A stretch of DNA of 12,602 nt from Pseudomonadota bacterium (GCA_023419995.1 JAEZXF010000529.1:1-12602); one strand, 5' to 3'; shown: positions 1 through 11,051, counted from the first letter of the stretch. Program-made: numbers and translations. The notes: generated by a model not told the origin, from the letters alone.

Positions 1-345
1 GGAGGGCGCGGCGCGCGCCGCGGTCAGGACCTCGGGCGAGCCCTGGACGGACGGCCGATCGGGCCGCCCCGAGAGGCAGGCCGCGCCGCCCGCTTCGTCG
101 GCGCGGGCGAGCGACGGCGGGGCGAAATCGGCGCGGATCAGCCCCTTCGACGGGCTCGCCTTCTTGACCTCGGCGAGCAGCGCCAGCCGGCCGGCCGCGT
201 GCTTCGCCTCGATGGCGGCGCGAAAGCCGCGCGGCGCCGGCGCGTCCGCCGCGCGCGCCTTGACCTCCGCCAGCGGCAGCGCGGCCTTGGCCGCCGCGAT
301 CTCCTCGCGCTTGTAGGCCTCGATGCGGCGCAGGATGTCGCTCAT
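1..345 (-). CDS. trpC: Indole-3-glycerol phosphate synthase, N-terminal part (cut by window edge)
   Basis: Converts 1-(2-carboxyphenylamino)-1-deoxyribulose 5-phosphate to indole-3-glycerol phosphate in cytoplasmic tryptophan synthesis. The first 115 residues are visible. The start ([16 protein letters not shown]) is typical of the family, and the conserved block [17 protein letters not shown] at 58-74 holds the Glu and Lys (E59, K61) that match the catalytic pair of the (beta/alpha)8 enzyme. The ATG overlaps the trpD stop in an ATGA, so the two genes are probably translationally coupled. Beyond residue 74 several positions that are normally strongly conserved are altered: A75 for Asp, D83 for Tyr, GRP at 93-95 for Val-Leu-Thr, and Val for Phe at 100 and 106. 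The reading frame stays open. I read this as sequence error near the edge rather than a diverged enzyme (see findings). The gene identity is secure. Confidence 0.93.
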   Translation of the reverse strand, partial: MSDILRRIEAYKREEIAAAKAALPLAEVKARAADAPAPRGFRAAIEAKHAAGRLALLAEVKKASPSKGLIRADFAPPSLARADEAGGAACLSGRPDRPSVQGSPEVLTAARAAPS

Positions 346-1364
346 TCCGGCTTCACCCGGTTCGAGACGTGGGCGAGAAGCTGCAGCACCGACGCGGCGG
401 AGCCGTTGTCGATGGCATGCGCAGCAATTTCAACGCCTTCCGCGAGGTTCCTCGCCTTGCCGGCCACGACCAGCGCGCCGCCGGCGTTGAGCACCGAGAT
501 GTCGCGGTAGGCGTTCTTCTCGCCGGCGAGCACGGCCCGCAGCGCCGCCGCGTTGTGGACGGCGTCGGCGCCCTTCAGGTCCTCCGGGCGCGCCCGGGCC
601 AGGCCGACCTCCTCGGGCGTCACCTCGAACGTCCTGATCTTGCCGCCCTCGACGGCTGCGACCTGCGTGGTGCCCGCCGTGGTCATCTCGTCGAGACCCT
701 GACCGTGGACGACCCAGACGGCTTCGGAGCCGAGGTCTTTCAGCACCTCGGCGACCGGCTCGACCCATTGCGGCGAGAACACGCCGACGAGCTGGCGCTT
801 GACGTCGGCGGGGTTCGACAGCGGCCCGAGAAGGTTGAAGATGGTGCGGGTGCCGAGCTCGACACGCGTCGGCCCGACATGGCGCATCGCCGAGTGGTGG
901 AGCGGCGCGAACATGAAGCCGACGCCGGCTTCCTCGATGCAGGCGGCGATGGCGTCGGGGCCGATCTCGATGTTGATGCCGAGCGCGGCAAGCGTGTCGG
1001 CCGCGCCGGATTTCGACGACAGCGCGCGGTTGCCGTGCTTGGCTACCGGCGCGCCGGCACCTGCGACGATGAAGGCCGCGCAGGTCGAGACGTTGTAGGA
1101 GCCGGAGGCGTCGCCGCCGGTGCCGACGATGTCGATCGCGTTGGCGGGCGCCTTCACCGGCAACATCTTGGCGCGCATCGTGGCGACGGCGCCGGAGATC
1201 TCTGCCACGGTCTCGCCGCGCGTGCGCAGCGCCATCAGGAAGCCACCGATCTGGCTCGGCGTCGCCTCGCCCGACATGATGATGTCGAAGGCCTCGCGCG
1301 CCTCCTCGAAGGAGAGGGGCTTTCCGTCCGCGACCTTGGCGATGTGGGCTTTCAGGTCCGCCAT
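342..1364 (-). CDS. trpD: Anthranilate phosphoribosyltransferase
   Basis: Transfers the phosphoribosyl group of PRPP to anthranilate, the second step of the tryptophan branch, in the cytoplasm. The product is 340 residues, the usual length. The PRPP/pyrophosphate loop GTGGD is at 81-85, KHGNR at 109-113, the anthranilate-side motif [13 protein letters not shown] at 173-185, and the acidic pair DE that binds magnesium at 225-226. The N-terminal helical domain (about 1-70) precedes the alpha/beta domain. The start ATG has a GAGG about 7 bases upstream. It lies 7 bases after the ppiD stop and overlaps trpC by 4 bases, so ppiD, trpD and trpC very likely form one transcript. No trpE or trpG is present here. 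In rhizobia a fused trpEG elsewhere would be usual, but that cannot be seen in this window. Confidence 0.98.
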   Translation of the reverse strand: MADLKAHIAKVADGKPLSFEEAREAFDIIMSGEATPSQIGGFLMALRTRGETVAEISGAVATMRAKMLPVKAPANAIDIVGTGGDASGSYNVSTCAAFIVAGAGAPVAKHGNRALSSKSGAADTLAALGINIEIGPDAIAACIEEAGVGFMFAPLHHSAMRHVGPTRVELGTRTIFNLLGPLSNPADVKRQLVGVFSPQWVEPVAEVLKDLGSEAVWVVHGQGLDEMTTAGTTQVAAVEGGKIRTFEVTPEEVGLARARPEDLKGADAVHNAAALRAVLAGEKNAYRDISVLNAGGALVVAGKARNLAEGVEIAAHAIDNGSAASVLQLLAHVSNRVKPE

Positions 1365-1371
1365 GGCCGCC

Positions 1372-3261
1372 TCAGAAGCTCAGTGCCTGCTGGATCGCGC
1401 CGCGATCGACCGTGACCTCGTACTGGCCCTGCAGGCGCGCGACGAGCTGGTCGAGCAGGTCGTCGGCGAGGCCGCCGGCGAAGCGGTCGCGGATCTCCTG
1501 CGGCACCGAATCCGGGCCGGCATCCACCGGATGCACCACGTCGGTGACGTGGAAGACGATCTGGGTGTCGGCGTTGGCGCCCGCGGCGACCCCGGTGCCG
1601 CCGCGCGCGACGCCGAAGGCCGCGGCAATGCCGGACTGGCCGAGGTCGCTGTCGGTTCCGTCGCGCTTCAGGCCGCGGCGCGTCTGCGCCTCGATGCCGA
1701 GCTCGGCCGCCAGCTCGGCGATCGGCCGGCCGCCGGCGAGCGCCTTCTCGACCTCGACGGCCTTGGTCGCGAGCCGGGTTTCCGCCTCGTTCGCCGTCCA
1801 GTCGGCCGCGACACGGTCGCGCACCTCGTCGAGCGTACGGTCGCGGGCAGGAGTGATCGCCTCGACCTCGAAATAGATGTAGCCGACGGCGCCGAGCGAG
1901 ATCGGCGGGTTCTCCATCTCGACCTCGCTCTCGAAGGCCTCGCGCAGGAGGTCGTTCGACTGCGGCAGGTCGGTCAGGATGGTGCCTTCCGGCGTCCGGC
2001 CGCCCCGGTCCACGGCCTCGACGGTCACCACCTTGAGCCGCTGCTTGGCGGCTGCCTCGATCATGGTGTCGCCGCCGGCGCGGGCATCCTCGTAGGCGTC
2101 GTGCACGTCGAGCAGCACCCGGTTCGCCTCGTCCATGGCGAGCTCGTTGCGGATCGTCGCCGCGACGTCCTCGAAGGGCGACACGCGCTCGGGCACGATC
2201 TCGCTGACGCGCAGCAGGATCGGGCCGAACGCGCCCGGCACCACGCCGCTCACCTCGTTCGCGCCCAGCGCGAACGCCGCCTCGGCGATGGCGGGGTCGG
2301 CCACGCGGTCCTTCTCGAAGGTGCCGAGCAGCACGTCGGCCATGGTCTTGCCCTCTGCGGCCGCGACGTCCTCGAAGGTCGCGCTGCCGGAACGGATGCG
2401 CTCGAGCGCGGCGCCAGCAGCCGCCTCGTCGGCGAACACGATCTGCTGGATGGTGCGGCGCTCGGCCGCGGTGAAGCGCTTGATGTTGCGGTCGTAATAG
2501 GCGCGCACCTCGTCGTCGCTGATCGCGGCGGGATCGGCGATGTCCTCGGGCTCTAGCTTGATGTAGGCGATCTTGCGGTATTCGGGCGCGGCGTAGCTGG
2601 CCTTGTTCTCCTCGAACCAGGCGGCGACCTCGGTCTCCGACGGCGCGTCCACCGGCTCGACCAGCGAACGCGGCAGCACCAGGTACTCCACGGTCCGGTC
2701 CTCGCCGGAATAGAGCGACACGGCGCGCAGAAGCGTGTCCGGCACCTTCATGCCGTCGGACACCGCCTCGACGATCTGCTGGCGCACGGCGACCTGGCCG
2801 CGGTTCTTCAGATAGTCGTTGGGCGACATGCCGACCTGGCGCAGCACCCATTCGAACTGGTTGCGGTCGAAGCGACCGTCCGGGCCGCGGAACGCCGGAT
2901 CCTGCGCGGTCAGCGCCGCGAGGCGGTCGCGCGACAGGCCGAGCCGCATCTCGCGCGCCTGCTCGTCGAGCACCGCGCCGGCGACGAGCTGCGCCAGCAC
3001 CATCTGGTCGATGCCGAAGGCCTGCGCCTGCTCGCGCGTGATCTGGCGGCCGAACTGCTGCGAGAACTGCTGGACCTGCCGGTCGTAGGCAAGACGGTAC
3101 TCGGTGACCGACACGCGCGTCTTGCCGACGCTGACGACGTGCGAGCCGAGCCCGCCCATGATCTGCCCGGAAATGCCCCACACCGCGAAAGAAAGCACCA
3201 GCATGATGAGGAGCAGCTTGGCGACCCACGTTCCGGCGGCGTTTCTGAGGATGGTGAGCAT
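1372..3261 (-). CDS. ppiD: PpiD-like membrane-anchored peptidyl-prolyl isomerase / SurA-N chaperone
   Basis: A folding factor expected to sit in the inner membrane facing the periplasm, assisting newly exported proteins near the Sec channel. The 629-residue product matches the usual PpiD length. It has a short cytoplasmic N-terminus, one hydrophobic span at about 14-36 acting as an uncleaved signal anchor, a SurA-N-like helical chaperone region (about 40-180, with [21 protein letters not shown] at roughly 82-102), a degenerate parvulin (PpiC-type) domain at about 265-355, and a long C-terminal helical region. The parvulin domain lacks the clear active-site signature of catalytic parvulins, as in E. 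coli PpiD, so chaperone function may outweigh isomerase activity (inference). The start ATG is preceded by GGAAGA at good spacing. First gene of the ppiD-trpD-trpC unit, divergent from tpiA. Confidence 0.9.
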   Translation of the reverse strand: MLTILRNAAGTWVAKLLLIMLVLSFAVWGISGQIMGGLGSHVVSVGKTRVSVTEYRLAYDRQVQQFSQQFGRQITREQAQAFGIDQMVLAQLVAGAVLDEQAREMRLGLSRDRLAALTAQDPAFRGPDGRFDRNQFEWVLRQVGMSPNDYLKNRGQVAVRQQIVEAVSDGMKVPDTLLRAVSLYSGEDRTVEYLVLPRSLVEPVDAPSETEVAAWFEENKASYAAPEYRKIAYIKLEPEDIADPAAISDDEVRAYYDRNIKRFTAAERRTIQQIVFADEAAAGAALERIRSGSATFEDVAAAEGKTMADVLLGTFEKDRVADPAIAEAAFALGANEVSGVVPGAFGPILLRVSEIVPERVSPFEDVAATIRNELAMDEANRVLLDVHDAYEDARAGGDTMIEAAAKQRLKVVTVEAVDRGGRTPEGTILTDLPQSNDLLREAFESEVEMENPPISLGAVGYIYFEVEAITPARDRTLDEVRDRVAADWTANEAETRLATKAVEVEKALAGGRPIAELAAELGIEAQTRRGLKRDGTDSDLGQSGIAAAFGVARGGTGVAAGANADTQIVFHVTDVVHPVDAGPDSVPQEIRDRFAGGLADDLLDQLVARLQGQYEVTVDRGAIQQALSF

Positions 3262-3388
3262 GTCGTCTTCCGGTTGGCTGATGCGAGCAACGGCAATACC
3301 GTTCTTACCGGCCGGTGTCGATTGCTTTGTGCCCGGTTTTTGCTAGGAAGCCAGCCAACATGGCCAAAGCAAGGAAGGAGCTCGCCCG
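3262..3388. promoter_or_regulatory. Divergent promoter region between ppiD and tpiA
   Basis: These 127 bp must hold the promoters of both divergent genes. I cannot point to a convincing sigma-70 pair on either strand. The ppiD leader side carries a short inverted repeat (AACGG, 5-bp gap, CCGTT, 3289-3303). The tpiA side carries a larger inverted repeat at 3322-3372, listed separately. The tpiA Shine-Dalgarno (AAGGAAGGAG, 3371-3380) ends 8 bases before its ATG. Confidence 0.45.
3322..3372 (+). repeat. Inverted repeat in the tpiA leader (TTGCTTTG ... CAAAGCAA)
   Basis: The arms TTGCTTTG (3322-3329) and CAAAGCAA (3365-3372) are perfect inverse complements. The stem can continue inward as GCC (3331-3333) with GGC (3362-3364) after one bulged base, giving 11 pairs around a 28-base loop. 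The right arm runs into the tpiA Shine-Dalgarno. It could be an RNA hairpin or, as DNA, two half-sites about four helical turns apart. Function not known. Confidence 0.4.
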
Positions 3389-4153
3389 ATGACCCCCGGT
3401 ATCCGCCCGCTCGTCGCCGGCAACTGGAAGATGAACGGCACCAGCGCCTCGCTCAGGGAACTCGTCGCCATCGGCAACGGGTTCATGAGCGGCCTCGAGA
3501 CGGAGACCGACGCGCTCATCTGCCCGCCCGCCACGCTGCTGTCGCGCGCGTCCGAGGTGCTGGGCAAGGGGCCGGTCAGGACCGGCGGCCAGGATTGCCA
3601 CGCCGGCGAGAGCGGCGCCCATACCGGCGACGTCTCGGCCGAGATGCTGAGGGACGCGGGCGCCTCGTGGGTCATCGTCGGTCATTCCGAGCGCCGCACC
3701 GATCACGGCGAAACCGATGCGGCGGTCGCCGCCAAGGCGCAGGCGGCATGGCGCGCCGGCATCGGCGCCATCATCTGCATCGGCGAGACGCGGGCCGAGC
3801 GCGAGGCGGGAGAGACGCTCGCCGTGCTGTCGCGCCAGATCGCGGGGTCTGTGCCGCCGGACGCCACCCATGCCAATGCCGGCGTCGCCTACGAGCCCGT
3901 CTGGGCCATCGGCACCGGCCTGACGCCGTCGGCGCAGGACGTCGCGGCCGCCCACGCCCATATCCGGCAGGAGCTGGAGAAGGCCGTCGGCGGCGAGGCG
4001 GCGAAGATGCGCATCCTCTACGGCGGCTCGGTCAAGCCGTCGAACGCGATCGAGCTTCTGGGGACGGCGAATGTCGACGGCGCGCTCGTCGGCGGCGCCA
4101 GCCTCAAGGCGTCCGACTTCCTCGGCATCGCCGAGGCCTATCGCTCTCTGTGA
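3389..4153 (+). CDS. tpiA: Triose-phosphate isomerase
   Basis: Interconverts dihydroxyacetone phosphate and glyceraldehyde 3-phosphate in cytoplasmic glycolysis and gluconeogenesis. The 254-residue product is the usual length for a TIM barrel. The catalytic set is complete: Asn12 and Lys14 in GNWKMNG, the electrophile His99 in VGHSERR (97-103), the general base Glu169 in [11 protein letters not shown] (167-177), which also includes the phosphate-gripping loop 6, and YGGSVKP at 211-217. The start is supported by the family N-terminus and by a strong Shine-Dalgarno 8 bases upstream. It is divergent from ppiD. secG follows 141 bases later, with a likely terminator directly at the tpiA stop, so the two are probably separate transcripts or only partly linked. 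Rhizobia often carry a second tpi gene elsewhere for erythritol use; this one looks like the housekeeping copy. Confidence 0.98.
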   Translation: MTPGIRPLVAGNWKMNGTSASLRELVAIGNGFMSGLETETDALICPPATLLSRASEVLGKGPVRTGGQDCHAGESGAHTGDVSAEMLRDAGASWVIVGHSERRTDHGETDAAVAAKAQAAWRAGIGAIICIGETRAEREAGETLAVLSRQIAGSVPPDATHANAGVAYEPVWAIGTGLTPSAQDVAAAHAHIRQELEKAVGGEAAKMRILYGGSVKPSNAIELLGTANVDGALVGGASLKASDFLGIAEAYRSL

Positions 4154-4182
4154 GGCGGATTTTTCGCGCCGCCGCCTTTTTT
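4153..4182 (+). terminator. Probable Rho-independent terminator of tpiA
   Basis: A 6-bp GC stem (AGGCGG 4153-4158 with CCGCCT 4172-4177) with a 13-base loop runs directly into six T residues (4177-4182). The first stem base is the last base of the tpiA stop codon. The loop is long for a strong terminator, so it may be leaky. Confidence 0.5.
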
Positions 4183-4207
4183 GCTCCGCACCGCGGGGCC
4201 ATATGGG

Positions 4208-4236
4208 TTGGAAAGCGCGGCGAAGCCGTGTATTGA
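4208..4236 (+). promoter_or_regulatory. Candidate sigma-70 type promoter for secG
   Basis: TTGGAA (4208-4213) and TATTGA (4231-4236) are separated by exactly 17 bp, 59 bp upstream of the secG ATG and downstream of the tpiA terminator. Both hexamers are partial matches to the consensus, so this is a position-supported suggestion only. Confidence 0.3.
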
Positions 4237-4294
4237 GCCGCGTCCGCAGCAGCGCTCTCTGCTGCCCGCGGTTGCCAGTTCCGGAAGCTATCCC

Positions 4295-4666
4295 ATGCAG
4301 ACACTCCTCATCGTCATCCACCTGATGGTCGTCCTCGCCCTCGTCGGCGTGGTGCTGTTGCAGCGTTCGGAAGGCGGCGGCCTCGGCATCGGCGGCGGCT
4401 CCGGCTTCATGACCGCGCGCGGCGCCGCCAATGCGCTGACCCGCACCACGGCCATCCTCGCGGCGGCGTTCTTCGCCACCTCGCTGGCCCTGTCGCTGCT
4501 GGCGCGCTACGGCGAGCAGCCGATCGACATTCTCGACCGCATGCCGCAGGCAGGGCAGGAGCAGGGCGTGCCGTCGGGCGGCGGCGTCCTCGACCAGCTC
4601 GGCGGCTCCGACACGCCCGCCGCGCCGGCCACCCCGGCCGAGCCGCAGGTGCCGAGCGGCCAGTAG
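4295..4666 (+). CDS. secG: Sec translocase subunit SecG
   Basis: Small inner-membrane subunit of the SecYEG channel that assists SecA-driven export. The product is 123 residues. It has two membrane spans at about 1-22 and 50-70 joined by a glycine-rich loop with the family signature LLQRSEGGGLGIGGGSG (about 21-37). A Pro/Ala/Gly-rich cytoplasmic tail (about 80-123) follows, as is usual for the longer alphaproteobacterial SecG. The chosen ATG is the first residue of the first membrane span and has GGAAG upstream; an in-frame ATG 114 bases earlier would lie inside the tpiA terminator and add a non-family extension. secG next to tpiA is a widespread bacterial arrangement. It ends in a strong terminator shared with the convergent stress gene. 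Confidence 0.96.
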   Translation: MQTLLIVIHLMVVLALVGVVLLQRSEGGGLGIGGGSGFMTARGAANALTRTTAILAAAFFATSLALSLLARYGEQPIDILDRMPQAGQEQGVPSGGGVLDQLGGSDTPAAPATPAEPQVPSGQ

Positions 4667-4706
4667 ACAGGATCGCGCCGGGCCTTGCCGGCTGCATGAC
4701 CCAAAC

Positions 4707-4736
4707 AAAAAGCCGGCGGAAACCGCCGGCTTTTTT
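4707..4736. terminator. Bidirectional Rho-independent terminator between secG and the usp gene
   Basis: A perfect 9-bp stem (AGCCGGCGG 4711-4719 with CCGCCGGCT 4723-4731) with an AAA loop is flanked by an A run on the left and a T run on the right. It therefore reads as stem plus U tract on both strands. It lies between the convergent stop codons of secG (4666) and the universal stress gene (4757), serving both. Confidence 0.93.
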
Positions 4737-4756
4737 CTTGGATGCGCCCGCCGCGT

Positions 4757-5167
4757 TCAGCGGGTGACGAACACCGAGCATCCCGCGTGGCGCACGACCC
4801 GGCCCGCCGTCGAGCCGATGAAATAGTCCTGAAGGCCCGGGCGATGCGAGGCGACGATGATGAGGTCCGCCTTCTTCTCCTCGGCCAGCTCGAGGATCTG
4901 GTTGCCGGGATGGCCGGTGCGCACGACGATCTCCGCCTTCACGCCGGCGTCGGCGGCGATGGTCTTCAGCTTCTGCTCCGCGTCCTGGCGCGACTGCTCG
5001 ATCAGGCCGGCCGGCAGCTCGATCGCCACGTAGCCCGGCAGCTCCTCGAGGATGTTCACCAGCACGATATGCGCGTCGCCGCCGCCGAGCCGGACGGCGA
5101 GGTCGAGGATGCTGCGTCCCTTCGTTTCCTGGGAAAGGTCGATGGGGACGATGATGGTCTTGTACAT
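4757..5167 (-). CDS. Universal stress protein, UspF-like
   Basis: A single-domain Usp of 136 residues with a Rossmann-like alpha/beta fold, cytoplasmic and probably dimeric. The first strand YKTIIVPIDLS (2-12) and the C-terminal block IIVASHRPGLQDYFIGSTAG (103-122) followed by VVRHAGCSVFVTR are diagnostic. The nucleotide-binding loop has A-S-H-R-P where ATP-binding Usps have G-x-x-G, with GST at 118-120. This is the pattern I recall from E. coli UspF/UspG, so nucleotide binding is likely but altered (inference). The ATG is preceded by GGGAGAA at good spacing. The gene is divergent from pyrG, and a candidate FNR/FixK site lies upstream, which would suit induction under low oxygen. The precise cellular role of this paralogue is unknown. 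Confidence 0.93.
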   Translation of the reverse strand: MYKTIIVPIDLSQETKGRSILDLAVRLGGGDAHIVLVNILEELPGYVAIELPAGLIEQSRQDAEQKLKTIAADAGVKAEIVVRTGHPGNQILELAEEKKADLIIVASHRPGLQDYFIGSTAGRVVRHAGCSVFVTR

Positions 5168-5232
5168 GGCGTTCTCCCTGATTGCTGCGCCTGTCCGTCG
5201 CTGAAAACCTAACCAGTGCTAAAGCAGCCTCA

Positions 5233-5246
5233 TTGCGATGGATCAA
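5233..5246 (-). promoter_or_regulatory. Candidate FNR/FixK-type binding site upstream of the usp gene
   Basis: On the minus strand the site reads TTGATCCATCGCAA. One half (TTGAT) is perfect for FNR; the whole fits the FixK2-type pattern TTG(A/C)-N6-(T/G)CAA. Its centre (5239.5) lies 30 bp upstream of the centre of a possible -10 (TTAGGT, 5207-5212 on the minus strand). That is the spacing of a class II activated promoter with the site near -41.5. Confidence 0.45.
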
Positions 5247-5339
5247 GCACCTGCTACGACAAGGTCTGCGTTTTCGGCAAGGCTGGTTTGCTTGGGATAA
5301 CACACCCGGTGCGATTTTCCGCTGGCGGAATCATGCGCA

Positions 5340-7824
<2,485 letters not shown>

Positions 7825-7828
<4 letters not shown>

Positions 7829-8658
7829 CCGCTCCCAATCCCAGCGTCGGCGTCGGCAACGTGCGCTTCGCCAATGACGCGCCGCTCGCGCTGATCGCCG
7901 GCCCCTGCCAGCTCGAATCGCGCCAGCACGCGTTCGACATCGCCGGCAGCCTGAAGGAGATGTGCGCCCGCGCCGGCATCGGCCTCGTCTACAAGACGTC
8001 GTTCGACAAGGCCAACCGCACCTCGCTGTCCGGCCGCCGCGGCGCGGGGCTCGAGGCGGCGTTGCCGATCTTCGCCGATATCCGGCGTGATCTCGACCTG
8101 CCGATGCTGACCGACGTGCACACCGAGGAGCAGTGCGCGGTGGTGGCCGAGGCAGCCGACATTCTCCAGATTCCCGCGTTCCTGTCGCGCCAGACCGATT
8201 TGCTGATCGCAGCGGCCCGCACGGGCCGGGTGGTCAACATCAAGAAGGGTCAGTTCCTCGCGCCCTGGGACATGAAGAACGTCGTCGCCAAGGTGACGGG
8301 CTCGGGCAACGCCAACGTGCTCCTGACCGAGCGCGGCGCGTCCTTCGGTTACAACACGCTCGTCTCGGACATGCGCGCGCTGCCGATCATGGCCGAGACC
8401 GGCGCGCCGGTGATCTTCGACGCCACCCATTCCGTGCAGCAGCCGGGCGGGCAGGGCGGCTCCTCGGGCGGCGAGCGGCGCTTCGTCGCGACGCTGGCAC
8501 GCGCCGCGGTCGCGGTCGGCGTCGCCGGGATCTTCATCGAGACGCATCAGGACCCCGACAACGCGCCGTCGGACGGCCCGAACATGGTGCCGCTCGCCGA
8601 AATGCCGCGCCTGATCGACACGCTGATGGCGTTCGACCGCATCGCCAAGGGGCTCTGA
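7825..8658 (+). CDS. kdsA: 3-deoxy-D-manno-octulosonate 8-phosphate synthase (KDO8P synthase), metal-dependent class
   Basis: Condenses phosphoenolpyruvate with arabinose 5-phosphate to give Kdo 8-phosphate for the lipopolysaccharide inner core. The product is 277 residues, normal for a TIM-barrel KdsA. Family blocks are AGPCQLES (25-32), YKTSFDKANRTS (56-67), QIPAFLSRQTDL (115-126), IKKGQFLAPWDM (139-150), FDATHSVQ (198-205) and ETHQDPDNAPSDGPNM (239-254). Cys28 replaces the Asn seen in E. coli KdsA. Cys28, His202, Glu239 and Asp250 have exactly the spacing of the metal ligands of the Aquifex enzyme (C11, H185, E222, D233), so this should be the divalent-metal-dependent class. The ATG overlaps the stop of the VOC gene by 4 bp, giving a coupled pyrG-VOC-kdsA unit. 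Confidence 0.98.
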
Positions 8659-8730
8659 CCGCGGCGGAACCTCCGTGTTTCTTCTCCGTTGTTGCTGCAC
8701 AGGGGGCAAGCCAACGAGGAGAAGACCACC

Positions 8731-9096
8731 ATGGCTACTGCCACAGGACATACCCAGGCGATCCAGGCTTCGCGCGTCATCGGCACCGACGTCTACAACA
8801 CCGAGGGCGAGCACATCGGGTCCATCGAGGACGTGATGCTCGACAAGACGTCGAACAGCATCATGTTCGCCGTCATCGGCTTCGGCGGCTTCCTCGGCAT
8901 CGGCGAGAAATATCACACCATTCCGTGGTCGAGCCTCGACTACGAGCCGACGCGCGGCGGATATGTGGTGCAGTTCACCCGCCAGCAGCTCGAGGCGGCG
9001 CCGGTCTACGACATCAACGACCTGACCAAGGGCGACGGCCAGAAGGTGCGCGAGGCGTCCTACGACTACTACAAGGTTCCGCGCTACTGGATCTGA
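8731..9096 (+). CDS. PRC-barrel domain protein
   Basis: A 121-residue protein with one PRC-barrel domain at about 13-85: SRVIGTDVYNTEGEHIGSIE (14-33) followed by DVMLDKTSNSIMFAVIGFGGFLGIGEK and the strand YHTIPWSSLDYE. A polar, tyrosine-rich tail (YDYYKVPRYWI) closes it. There is no signal peptide or membrane span, so it is probably cytoplasmic. The ATG is supported by GAGGAGAAG (8716-8724). PRC barrels occur alone in many Rhizobiales and in RimM and photosynthetic reaction centre H subunits; the function of stand-alone copies is generally unknown. It lies 72 bp after kdsA and 175 bp before eno, and may be its own transcript since no coupling is seen. Confidence 0.9.
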   Translation: MATATGHTQAIQASRVIGTDVYNTEGEHIGSIEDVMLDKTSNSIMFAVIGFGGFLGIGEKYHTIPWSSLDYEPTRGGYVVQFTRQQLEAAPVYDINDLTKGDGQKVREASYDYYKVPRYWI

Positions 9097-10546
<1,450 letters not shown>

Positions 10547-10560
10547 CAGCGGGCGAGGGC

Positions 10561-10641
10561 GGCTGGGCGGCGCAACGCCGCCGGCCAGCCTGGGCGCACG
10601 ACGTTCGGAAGGCCGGGATCCCGCAGCGGATTCCGGCCTTC
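10561..10641 (+). terminator. Two strong hairpins after eno (possible terminator or 3'-stabilising structures)
   Basis: First hairpin: GGCTG (10561-10565) with CAGCC (10586-10590) and GGCGGCG (10566-10572) with CGCCGCC (10576-10582), with a CAA loop and a 3-base bulge. Second hairpin: a 14-pair stem, bases 10608-10621 with 10628-10641, one G-U wobble, loop CGCAGC. Neither is followed by a T run, so classical Rho-independent termination is not supported; they may stop or protect the eno transcript. Confidence 0.45.
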
Positions 10642-10664
10642 GCCGTCCCGGCAGGCGCGTTCCG

Positions 10665-10679
10665 GTAACGGCCCCTTAA
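10665..10679. promoter_or_regulatory. CtrA-like motif upstream of ftsB
   Basis: The motif reads GTAA-N7-TTAA (minus strand TTAA-N7-TTAC), seven of eight positions of the alphaproteobacterial CtrA consensus TTAA-N7-TTAA. It is 48 bp upstream of the preferred ftsB start. CtrA control of division genes is established in the class, but short motifs arise by chance. Confidence 0.25.
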
Positions 10680-10727
10680 GCATAGCCGTGCGAAATGAGG
10701 CGATCGCTCGCAGGCATCGCTTCATCC

Positions 10728-11051
10728 ATGTGGACTCGTCAGCGCAAGAAACGCAACACCGGCGCCCTGATCGTGCCGGCGATCACGGCTGTGTTCCTTT
10801 CCTATTTCGGCTTCCACGCCTTCCAGGGCGAGTACGGCATCTATTCCAAGTATCGCCTGGAGGAGCGCGTCGCCGCGCTCGAGGCCAATCTGGAGAAGGT
10901 GCAGTCCGAGCGCATCCGCATCGAACGCCGCGTCCAGCTCCTGCACGACGGCACCCTGGAGAAGGACATGCTCGACGAGCATGCGCGCCGCGCGCTGAAC
11001 ATGGCGCTGACCGACGAGGTCGTCATCATGCGGCAGCGCAGCATTGATTAA
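10728..11051 (+). CDS. ftsB: Septum formation initiator family protein (FtsB/DivIC-like)
   Basis: A bitopic inner-membrane protein of the divisome, expected to join FtsL and FtsQ and help activate septal peptidoglycan synthesis. The preferred start gives 107 residues beginning MWTRQRKKRNTG, as I recall for rhizobial relatives. A basic N-terminus is followed by a membrane span at about 14-32 and a periplasmic coiled coil at about 40-75 (LEERVAALEANLEKVQSERIR). The conserved LLHDGTLEKDMLDEHARRALN comes next. An in-frame ATG at 10695 would add 11 residues; neither start has a clear Shine-Dalgarno, so the start is uncertain. It lies between eno and the pdh operon, a common alphaproteobacterial order. 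The stop codon lies inside the dyad at 11046-11068. Confidence 0.9.
   Translation: MWTRQRKKRNTGALIVPAITAVFLSYFGFHAFQGEYGIYSKYRLEERVAALEANLEKVQSERIRIERRVQLLHDGTLEKDMLDEHARRALNMALTDEVVIMRQRSID

Noticed and set aside
1352..3229. A 625-codon open frame on the minus strand in another frame within ppiD
   Set aside because: It is Arg/Gly/Pro-rich low-complexity translation typical of a shifted frame in GC-rich DNA; ppiD explains the region with a full family match.
3305..4708. A 467-codon open frame antisense to tpiA and secG
   Set aside because: Composition is Arg/Ala/Gly-rich, it spans two recognised genes and a terminator, and it has no ribosome site. It is a shadow of GC-rich codon use.
8659..8730. 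Possible terminator after kdsA
   Set aside because: Only a 4-bp stem (CGGA/TCCG) without a real T run is present, too weak to call.
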